DNA of 13,439 nt from JAGXOF01 sp046545575. GTDB lineage: Bacteria > Chloroflexota > Dehalococcoidia > SZUA-161 > SpSt-899. Position numbers and translations under genes: made by a program. Under the pieces are notes generated by a model. That model was given only the letters and a program-made list of their open reading frames with translations, searched no databases and had not been told where the DNA came from. Of the stretch, positions 7,090 to 13,439 are shown piece after piece. The stretch covers positions 1 to 13,439 of the forward strand of contig JBKGZM010000051.1 in NCBI GenBank assembly GCA_046545575.1, given 5' to 3'. Numbering within the stretch: position 1 is the stretch's first letter; the number at the start of each line of letters is the position of its first letter.

Positions 7090-8597
7090 AAATTGCGCTT
7101 TCAGCCGTGCCTGTGCCCCCGGCACCACTGAGCATGATTCAGCGTGACTACTACTTCTACCTCTTCGCGTCACGTATTAATACCGTTTTAAGCCACCTCG
7201 ATGAGACAGACTTTTCTCGATTCAGGTATTTGGAACCGATTCACCTGGGACTTCTATCCCTAATTGCTTACCTCGAACAGGAAGGGCATGTTTGCTCCTA
7301 TTTTGCTCCGATTACAACCGACACAGGCGCCGATACCCGCGAAGAGAAGCTGCTTGAGAAGATACTTGACCGGGTTAACGAATTCGACCTTATTGGCTTC
7401 TCTCCCATCACTGTCTCATGGCCGACTGCATTACGAATGGCAAAGGCCGTAAGGAAAGCTCGCCCGGATGTATTGCTCGCGATAGGCGGACCCCACGCTT
7501 GGGCTCGGGACAGGGAAATCCTGGAGACTTCCCCTTTCGATGTGGTTGTACGAAAGGAAGGAGAGTTGACCACAGCAGAGCTACTTTCAGCGCTTGAAAA
7601 CGGCCGTTCCCTGGAAACAGTTGACGGCCTTACCTTTAAGCAGGGCAACGACATTGTTAGAAATCCGGATCGCCCCCGGATGGATCGCTCAGTTCTTCCC
7701 ATCCCGGCATACAATCACCTCGAAGATAACTTTACGGCGGAAGAGCTTCATCCCGAGAAGAAACTGATGATCCCGATCTCCAGAGTCACACCCTCTGTAG
7801 GATGTGCGAATAACTGCGTTTGGTGCGCCGATTTCTGGAAAAAGGGAGTTTCTTTTCTTCATATCCCGCGCTTTCAGGAAGAAGTAGACTACTTAATGAG
7901 CGAGAGGGAAAGTCGCTTCTTCTATCTAGGCACCCACGATTTCTTCCACGATATCGAAGCTGCACTGCGTATGAGCAACGCTATGGGAGAACTCCGTCCG
8001 GAAATGCACTGGGAGGCGCAAACGAGAGCGAATCCTCTCGTTACTCGGAATGACCTCGCAGAACTTGCTCAGGCGGGTTGCCGCTGTCTTCACGTGGGTA
8101 TTGAAAGCGGAAGCCAGGAGCTTCTCAACGCCATGGGTAAAAACATTGTCCTGGAGGAAGCCAGGAAGATGTGCGAATTGGCGCGAGAGGTCGGCATGTA
8201 TACACACACTTACTGGATTATCGGGGCTCCGTATGAAACCAGGCAAACTGCCCTGCAAACTATCAATACAATGCGTTCTTGGCTTGAAGAAGATATTTCA
8301 TCCGGCAGCGAAATCAACCTCCTTGTGGGATATCCCGGAACCCGCTTCTATGAGAATCCAGAGAAGTACGGTATTACCTGGCAGGACGAAGACTTCTCCC
8401 ACTACGATGGTAGAAGCATTCCCACTTTTGCAACGAAGTCCCTCACTGTCCGGGACACGGAGTACCTTTTTCATCGTGCTCTGGATGAATATTGTACTAC
8501 CATGGCGAAGAAAATCGGAAGCAAAGACGACATTATGCAAGAGCTAGGCAGAAGGTTGCCAAACTTCGACCCGGCAGTTATGGAGGCGGCTTTTTGA
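7086..8597 (+). CDS. B12-binding-type radical SAM protein
   Basis: The 503-residue protein has an N-terminal Rossmann-like region (about 50-175) of the B12-binding type: HLGLLSLIAYLEQEGH, then FDLIGFSPITVSWPTALRMAKAVRKA, then LLAIGGPHA and VVVRKEGE. The radical SAM domain follows with CANNCVWC (C240, C244, C247) and later HVGIESGSQELLNAMGK and YWIIGAPYETRQTAL, typical of this class. The cobalamin lower-ligand motif DxHxxG is not seen, so cobalamin binding may be base-off or absent. Known members do methylations, ring contractions and other radical reactions. AGAGGG lies 8 bases before the start, which overlaps the preceding stop as ATGA. It is the last gene of the operon; only 14 bp separate it from the convergent RDD gene and no clear terminator hairpin is seen there. 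The substrate is unknown. Confidence 0.88.
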   Translation: MKIALSAVPVPPAPLSMIQRDYYFYLFASRINTVLSHLDETDFSRFRYLEPIHLGLLSLIAYLEQEGHVCSYFAPITTDTGADTREEKLLEKILDRVNEFDLIGFSPITVSWPTALRMAKAVRKARPDVLLAIGGPHAWARDREILETSPFDVVVRKEGELTTAELLSALENGRSLETVDGLTFKQGNDIVRNPDRPRMDRSVLPIPAYNHLEDNFTAEELHPEKKLMIPISRVTPSVGCANNCVWCADFWKKGVSFLHIPRFQEEVDYLMSERESRFFYLGTHDFFHDIEAALRMSNAMGELRPEMHWEAQTRANPLVTRNDLAELAQAGCRCLHVGIESGSQELLNAMGKNIVLEEARKMCELAREVGMYTHTYWIIGAPYETRQTALQTINTMRSWLEEDISSGSEINLLVGYPGTRFYENPEKYGITWQDEDFSHYDGRSIPTFATKSLTVRDTEYLFHRALDEYCTTMAKKIGSKDDIMQELGRRLPNFDPAVMEAAF

Positions 8598-8611
8598 TTG
8601 ATTTCTAATCC

Positions 8612-9097
8612 TCAAATCCCATGATACTCTTTCTGAATTGCTTCCACCTCCCCAAGAGCCGACTCAAATTCCTCTTTAGAGTGTAGTTCGCGGAAGGCTG
8701 AAGTCTCGACTACTACTATAGTCCCTGCAATCAGGTCATGCAAACCCCGCTTTTGCACATGAAAAGCTATCATCAGAAAGCCAATACATAGGATGAGACA
8801 GGAAATAATATAGCCAATAAAACGGAGAATAGCTGTCCCAAGATTGATAGGAGTCCCATCCAGTCGGACAATCTTGACGCCAAGAGCCGCCTTGCCCGGC
8901 GTTTGCCCTATCCAGGCCCAGAATCCAATAAAATAGACAACCGCGATAATAGAAGGTAGCACAAATCCGAAAACCCCAAATGGATTCAATATCCCGACCA
9001 TGACGCCAATTATCGTGCAATCGACAAGGTATGCTGCTAACCTTCTCCAGAAGCCTGCATATCTGATTTGCGCGGTTTCCGCTTCTATAGTGCTCAT
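8612..9097 (-). CDS. RDD-family membrane protein
   Basis: The 161-residue protein has the three RDD signatures: R19 and D26 in RRLAAYLVDC, the GQTPGKAALGVKIVRLDG segment between membrane helices, and a late Asp in HDLIAGT. Three to four hydrophobic segments are visible (about 25-65 and 90-115). The family is of mostly unknown function; some members are Na+/H+ antiporters or transporter accessory proteins. A Shine-Dalgarno-like AAGGATGG lies upstream of the ATG. The gene begins 22 bp after the TRAP transporter stop, so the two are likely cotranscribed with it. The C-terminal 30 residues are polar and charged. Confidence 0.85.
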   Translation of the reverse strand: MSTIEAETAQIRYAGFWRRLAAYLVDCTIIGVMVGILNPFGVFGFVLPSIIAVVYFIGFWAWIGQTPGKAALGVKIVRLDGTPINLGTAILRFIGYIISCLILCIGFLMIAFHVQKRGLHDLIAGTIVVVETSAFRELHSKEEFESALGEVEAIQKEYHGI

Positions 9098-9119
9098 ATC
9101 ACATCCATCCTTTATGGAG

Positions 9120-11036
9120 CTACCATATCAAACCTGGCAACCACAGGGCTATTTGGGGGAAGACGGCCAGCAAGCCCAGTACAATAACCATCAAAACGGC
9201 GAAGGGAGCTATCCCGGCCATCATTTCTTTGCGCAAAGTTCCCGGGCTAAAGGCCTGAGCCAGACGAAGGTTCGCGTGATAAGGGGATAACAGCAAGCCT
9301 ATTCCCGTTAGCACCATAAGAATCACCCCGAACCATAGCGGATCAAAACCTAACCCCGTTACTAGAGGGAATAGAACAGGCAGACTGAATACCATCAAGG
9401 TAAGCGGCTCAATAAAGTAGACAAGAACGATATAAACCAGAGAAATGATGATCATGATAGCCAAAGGGGATAGTGCAAGATCAACTACGGCACCGGTAAG
9501 AGCAGATGGTAGTTTGGCCAACGTCAGGAAATGTTCGAAGATAGCAGCGCCTATCAAGATTAGCCCAATCATGCACGTTGTATTTACCGCCTGCAGCACC
9601 GACTTATACAGCACGGAAAAGATAGGTCGTCCCCAAACGGGGGCCCAGATTATAGCCGTAATTGAGGCGATTAGAGCAGCGACTGCGGCTGCCTCAGTGG
9701 GGGTAAACATACCCATGTACATCCCCATAAAAGGTGTAATCCAGATTCCCAGCGGGACCAGCATGCAAAAACCAATGACCAATTGTTTCTTAGACGGTAT
9801 GTACGATCTGGGGGCTGCGTTCGGCTTAAAGACACCCACAAGGAGAACATACAGCAAAAATAACACACTTATCATGATGCCGGGAAGGAGGCTGGCCAGG
9901 AAAGTCCTGGTAATTGATATCTCCGCCAAAATGGCATAAACGATAAGTCCAATGCTGGGTGGTATCAGAAGGGTAATAGCACTCCCGGCGAAAATACTAC
10001 CAGTGGCAAGACCGGGATTATGGTCATACTTCTTCATTTGCGGCAAGGCCACCGCACCCACGGCTGTTGTATTAGACGGGCTGGAGGCGCTGGCGGTCGA
10101 ATTCAGGGTGCAGGCAACCACACTGCTAAAAGCCATTCTGCCTGGAAATCTCCCAAACCAGCTGGTAGCTGCAAGATACACCGCCTGTGCTATACCCGAT
10201 TGCTGAACCAGGGTACTCATGAGCAGAAAGAGAGGAATTATGACGAAGACATAAGAAGCAATAGTATTGTATGGGACATCCTTTAACACTCCTAGCCCCG
10301 AATCAGCTCCGCCCAAATAGACAATGCCCAGTAAGCCCGCTAAGGCCATCGCAATAGCAACGGGCATTCCAGAAAACAAAAGTACAACCAGGAGGCAGAT
10401 ACCAAGAACCCCGATGGTTACCGGGCTTAACTCGGGTAACCAGTTCTGTCCCCAAAAAGGCATTGAAAACAGCACCAGGACTAGAATGATCAGAAATAGT
10501 GACCCTGTACAGAGTAGCCAGTGAGCCCCCTCTATCACCTTTGCCAAATGTTCAAATAAGTTGCGGATAAATACCAGGCATAGGATAGCGCCGCCGAAAG
10601 CTAATACATACGGGAAAGGATAGACAGGGATTGACAGCATTTGGGAAGTGCCCGCTTCCAGTTTCAGACTTCCGGCATGCAGGACAGCCTGCCATGTAAT
10701 TGTTGCAAATACTCCCAGACAGAAAAAGCTGGTAATGCTGTTGACCACTGCCTGAACCCGCGATGGGAATCGGGAAATCACCAGGCCAATGCTGATATGC
10801 CCCTTGCGTACAGCTGTGTAAGCCAGACCAAGGGCGACGAGGATGGCCATCATGAATTCAAGGATTTCCAAGGAGCTGGTTATGGGACGATAGAAATAAT
10901 AGCGGCCGATTACACCCGCTACAATGAGGAGAGTCATCAAGACCAAAACGACCAACCCGGCTATATTAATTGTCCGGCTTAGTTGAAAAATCGCCTCGCT
11001 TAAGAACTGAGTTGCCTTGTTACCCTGTGCACGCAT
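9120..11036 (-). CDS. Fused DctQM TRAP transporter permease
   Basis: The 638-residue membrane protein joins the small (DctQ-like, about 20-170) and large (DctM-like, about 205-635) subunits of a tripartite ATP-independent periplasmic transporter. The DctQ part shows four hydrophobic segments and GRYYFYRPITSSLE, typical of the family. The DctM part has FSGMPVAIAMAL (221-232), ASPSNTTAVGAVALP and AITLLIPPSIGLIVYA, which are typical of the family. TRAP systems import organic acids, using Na+ or H+ gradients, with a DctP or TAXI binding protein; no such gene is in the window, so the substrate cannot be named. The start has only a weak GAG-type ribosome binding site. It follows the sigma-factor stop by 28 bp. 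Confidence 0.9.
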   Translation of the reverse strand: MRAQGNKATQFLSEAIFQLSRTINIAGLVVLVLMTLLIVAGVIGRYYFYRPITSSLEILEFMMAILVALGLAYTAVRKGHISIGLVISRFPSRVQAVVNSITSFFCLGVFATITWQAVLHAGSLKLEAGTSQMLSIPVYPFPYVLAFGGAILCLVFIRNLFEHLAKVIEGAHWLLCTGSLFLIILVLVLFSMPFWGQNWLPELSPVTIGVLGICLLVVLLFSGMPVAIAMALAGLLGIVYLGGADSGLGVLKDVPYNTIASYVFVIIPLFLLMSTLVQQSGIAQAVYLAATSWFGRFPGRMAFSSVVACTLNSTASASSPSNTTAVGAVALPQMKKYDHNPGLATGSIFAGSAITLLIPPSIGLIVYAILAEISITRTFLASLLPGIMISVLFLLYVLLVGVFKPNAAPRSYIPSKKQLVIGFCMLVPLGIWITPFMGMYMGMFTPTEAAAVAALIASITAIIWAPVWGRPIFSVLYKSVLQAVNTTCMIGLILIGAAIFEHFLTLAKLPSALTGAVVDLALSPLAIMIIISLVYIVLVYFIEPLTLMVFSLPVLFPLVTGLGFDPLWFGVILMVLTGIGLLLSPYHANLRLAQAFSPGTLRKEMMAGIAPFAVLMVIVLGLLAVFPQIALWLPGLIW

Positions 11037-11064
11037 TATAAATATCTCTACTGGATACTTAACA

Positions 11065-12579
11065 TTACAACTCGTCGAGGTAGTCTCTCAGGGTGTCGGA
11101 CAGATCGGGGTCCCGCAATCGGCGCAGGGCTTGACCCTCGATTTGTCGAATCCGTTCGCGGGTTACGTGAAACTCATCACCGATTTCCTTAAGGGAACGG
11201 TTGTGCCCGTCTTCCAGCCCAAAGCGCAGTGTCAGTATTCTGCGTTCTTTCTCAGTGAGGTGTCCAAGGGCCTCTCTGACCTGGTCCTTGAGCAACAGGT
11301 AAGAAGCTGCCTCCGTGGGCTCTGCCCTGGTGTCCCTGATGAAATCGCTGAAATACGATTCTTGATCCTCCATGACGGGGGCATCGAGGGAGACCACATC
11401 CTTGGTCATCTGGGAGATTTCCTCAACTTTCTCAGTTGGCATATTCATTTCACGGGCTATCTGGTCGGGGGTTGGTTCATAGCCGTACTCATGAGTGAGA
11501 GTGTGACTCTTGCTCATAAGCTTGTTAATAGTCTCTACTACGTGGACGGGGACCCTGATGGTCCGGGCGTGGTCAGCAATGGTCCTGGTCACTGCCTGTC
11601 GTATCCACCACGTGGCATAAGTACTGAACTTGTGACCCCTTCTGTGATCGAACTTGTCGACTGCTCGCATAAGCCCCATGCTGCCCTCCTGAACCAGGTC
11701 CAGAAGGGGCATACCCCTTCCGACATACTTCTTGGCGATATTTACCACAAGGCGCAGGTTTGCTTCTACAAGGTGCTGCCTTGCACTTGCACCCTCTTTT
11801 TTCGCCTGTTTCAGACGGGAAAGCATCTGCCCCTCGTAAGATCCAAGCACTTTGTACAGTTGGGTTTGCTCTCTGGACTTGTCTAACTTGCTAACAAGAC
11901 CTTCCCGTTCAATATCCTGAAGCATCTCTCGAGGCAAAAGGTGCAGGCCGAGGGAAAGGTTCACCGGCAGGCTTTCCACCGTCTCCGGGGCTACCTTCAT
12001 CCTGCTGGATAGGGTCATTACCAGGTGCCGATTGGCGTCCCCGTTGATGGCATCGGCCAATCTCTGATCGTAAAGCACCTGGGAAACAGTAGCCTCAGCC
12101 GGCAGATCTAGTTTTTCCCTGAGAACATCCGCAAATGGCAGGGCTTCCCAAACTCCCTGGAGCATGGTCGTCATGATATCAGTAGCGGAAGGAATTGTTC
12201 CATGGCTCTCCTGCCATGATTTATCAAGGTTCTCAATATGCCTCTTTAATTCAACTCTTTCTGCCAGAGCCTTTTCTTCTCGAGCGTTCAGAAGCGGAAC
12301 CCGCGCTGCCTCGCGCAGGTACATACGAACAAGGTCGTCCGGTACCTCATAACATAGATCTGATCGATAGGGGTCGGACACAACTTCAGGGGAAGCATGC
12401 TCATTGGCCTCCACTTCTGTGAAGGGAGAGGCCGTATCTTCGTCACCGGCTTCAATCTCCAGTGCCTTCCCTGATTCTTGTTCATCGGGAGATGTGATAG
12501 TATCACCAGCATACCTGTTAAAGCCCTCAGGGCCTGGATCATAGACCTCTCTCTGTTGCTGTAGGGACTCCCTCTTCAT
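11065..12579 (-). CDS. rpoD: Primary sigma-70 factor (RpoD/SigA type)
   Basis: The 504-residue protein directs RNA polymerase to housekeeping promoters. A low-complexity acidic N-terminus (1-80) is followed by region 1.2 (about 80-115, PDDLVRMYLREAARVPLL), a non-conserved insert of about 150 residues, region 2 (about 266-336, with LVQEGSMGLMRAVDKFDHRRG and FSTYATWWIRQAV), region 3 (about 345-425) and region 4 (about 440-500), ending in the helix-turn-helix VTRERIRQIEGQALRRLRDP. All of these match the primary sigma group, not the small alternative sigmas. Of two adjacent ATG codons I choose the one at 12579, because AGAGGG then lies 6 bases upstream. The open frame extends further upstream but without a ribosome binding site. 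It heads a minus-strand operon with the TRAP and RDD genes. Confidence 0.93.
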   Translation of the reverse strand: MKRESLQQQREVYDPGPEGFNRYAGDTITSPDEQESGKALEIEAGDEDTASPFTEVEANEHASPEVVSDPYRSDLCYEVPDDLVRMYLREAARVPLLNAREEKALAERVELKRHIENLDKSWQESHGTIPSATDIMTTMLQGVWEALPFADVLREKLDLPAEATVSQVLYDQRLADAINGDANRHLVMTLSSRMKVAPETVESLPVNLSLGLHLLPREMLQDIEREGLVSKLDKSREQTQLYKVLGSYEGQMLSRLKQAKKEGASARQHLVEANLRLVVNIAKKYVGRGMPLLDLVQEGSMGLMRAVDKFDHRRGHKFSTYATWWIRQAVTRTIADHARTIRVPVHVVETINKLMSKSHTLTHEYGYEPTPDQIAREMNMPTEKVEEISQMTKDVVSLDAPVMEDQESYFSDFIRDTRAEPTEAASYLLLKDQVREALGHLTEKERRILTLRFGLEDGHNRSLKEIGDEFHVTRERIRQIEGQALRRLRDPDLSDTLRDYLDEL

Positions 12580-12735
12580 CATATGCCCTCTTTCTTTGTT
12601 TCCTACTCTACCATGCCAAGATGAACGCAGCATGAAAACGAGCCTGCAAACCTCCCGCAGCACAGGCCACGGAAGTGATCTCTCCTTATTCGATAGAGTG
12701 CTAAACCAAGATATTTGCAATACAAGAAGCGCTTA
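12580..12735. other. Intergenic region between rpoD and the serpin gene
   Basis: This 156-bp gap must hold the end of the serpin transcript and possibly the rpoD promoter, both on the minus strand. A possible but weak pair is TTGCAA (12715-12720, read on minus) with TCTATC 17 bp further (12692-12697, minus), which matches -10 consensus at only three of six positions. No clear rho-independent terminator is seen after the serpin stop, so readthrough from the serpin gene into rpoD is possible. Confidence 0.4.
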
Positions 12736-13439
12736 TTACGCAGCAGGATTCGGCACACGCCCGACAAAAAGAATAGCACCCGTATCAATGTCACGGATCA
12801 AGAAGATGAAGGGACGGTCAATAGTAACATCAACTTGCTGTGCTGGCATTCCGCACTGCATAGCTACTGCCGTGGCTGCTGCTGCTTCGGTTCCTGCCTC
12901 ATCTACCGAGACAAACGCCTTGTGCAGCACTTCGTCTATGAATAGATCCGGGCTACCAATCATCCCTGAGAAATCCGCCCCACCGGAAAAGGCAACTGGC
13001 ATGCCCATCTCAGAGAGGGTATCTTTCAAGCTGAACTTCGACTCAAATTCGAACTTGGGCATCTTCAGAGTAACCTGGGCATTGTACAGCTCATCTATAA
13101 TATCGTCAATTCCCTGCGCTTGCAGACTTTCTTCAAAATCCTCGAAGTTCCCATCTTCAGGCAGGAGGATAACCATGGAGAGTTTGCCTCCATCATAGCG
13201 TAACTCAACTGCCTGGTACCCTTCCCCTTCAGTATAGCCGAAGGACTCTGTCTGCTGCATCATCGGCACGGTGACTTGCTCTCCATCAAGCAGGTAGAAT
13301 GGGCCGTCTTTGGTCAAGTCTTCACTAAAGGGGTACTGCCATGCGGCATTGAAGTATATGGCATTGGTAAGCACCAAACGAGTCGCTGCATCAATTGCGC
13401 CCTGTGGAATCAGGTCTTCAATGCGCTCTTCCGTCTCGT
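12736..13439 (-). CDS. Serpin, C-terminal part (gene runs off the window)
   Basis: The visible 233 residues (the 5' part lies beyond 13439) match the C-terminal two thirds of a serpin: the TRLVLTNAIYFNAAW segment, the ADFSGM segment, FIDEVLHKAFVSVDEAGTEA and the family signature VTIDRPFIFLI, ending FVGRVPNPAA. The hinge EAGTEAAAATA (P17-P7 by alignment with alpha-1-antitrypsin) has the small residues needed for loop insertion, so it is likely an inhibitory serpin that traps proteases. The scissile bond lies near AMQCGMPAQQ; because the loop looks about two residues longer than in alpha-1-antitrypsin, P1 cannot be fixed, so the target protease is open. A signal peptide would be in the missing part. 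Typical serpins have about 380-420 residues. Confidence 0.93.
   Translation of the reverse strand, partial: ETEERIEDLIPQGAIDAATRLVLTNAIYFNAAWQYPFSEDLTKDGPFYLLDGEQVTVPMMQQTESFGYTEGEGYQAVELRYDGGKLSMVILLPEDGNFEDFEESLQAQGIDDIIDELYNAQVTLKMPKFEFESKFSLKDTLSEMGMPVAFSGGADFSGMIGSPDLFIDEVLHKAFVSVDEAGTEAAAATAVAMQCGMPAQQVDVTIDRPFIFLIRDIDTGAILFVGRVPNPAA

Noticed and set aside
11017..11886. Plus-strand open frame of 289 codons
   Set aside because: It lies wholly opposite to the conserved sigma regions 2 to 4; it is the antisense frame of rpoD with no protein features of its own.
12580..12720. Upstream extension of the sigma factor to base 12720
   Set aside because: No ribosome binding site before the earlier start, and the added residues do not resemble any sigma region; AGAGGG before 12579 marks the real start.

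Overview
The window is about 13.4 kb of bacterial chromosome of intermediate GC, with good Shine-Dalgarno sequences at most starts. The full set of genes (a primary sigma-70 factor, a fused DctQM TRAP transporter, an RDD membrane protein, an inhibitory-type serpin and a clostridial-type lysine 2,3-aminomutase) fits an anaerobic bacterium, perhaps Chloroflexota or a clostridial-type Firmicute. That placement is inference; no rRNA or lineage marker is present.

Layout. Bases 1-396 are non-coding leader DNA with two copies of a 54-bp tandem repeat, each carrying a CATATA...TATATG inverted repeat followed by a pyrimidine-rich tract. Bases 397-8597 hold six plus-strand genes that overlap by 4 or 11 bp, or are separated by at most 20 bp, so they almost certainly form one operon. 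In order they are a lysine 2,3-aminomutase (kamA), a fused double ketosynthase whose N-terminal half has lost its catalytic Cys, a GNAT-type acyltransferase with an extra C-terminal domain, two radical SAM proteins with SPASM-like C-terminal cysteine regions, and a B12-binding-type radical SAM protein. Bases 8612-12579 hold a convergent minus-strand operon: primary sigma factor, then fused TRAP permease, then RDD membrane protein. From 12736 to the window end is the 3' part of a minus-strand serpin gene.

How the genes may work together. KamA keeps the two Asp residues that select lysine, so it should supply beta-lysine. The ketosynthase (one dead chain-length-factor-like half, one active-looking half with Cys-His-Gln in place of Cys-His-His) could make a carbon-carbon bond, the GNAT protein could transfer an acyl group, and the three radical SAM enzymes could tailor the product. 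There is no ACP, acyltransferase, ketoreductase, thioesterase or precursor peptide in the window, so the product and the carrier are unknown. This looks like an uncharacterised radical SAM/ketosynthase biosynthetic operon and is the most interesting content here. The minus-strand operon and the serpin look like ordinary neighbours with a few odd features.
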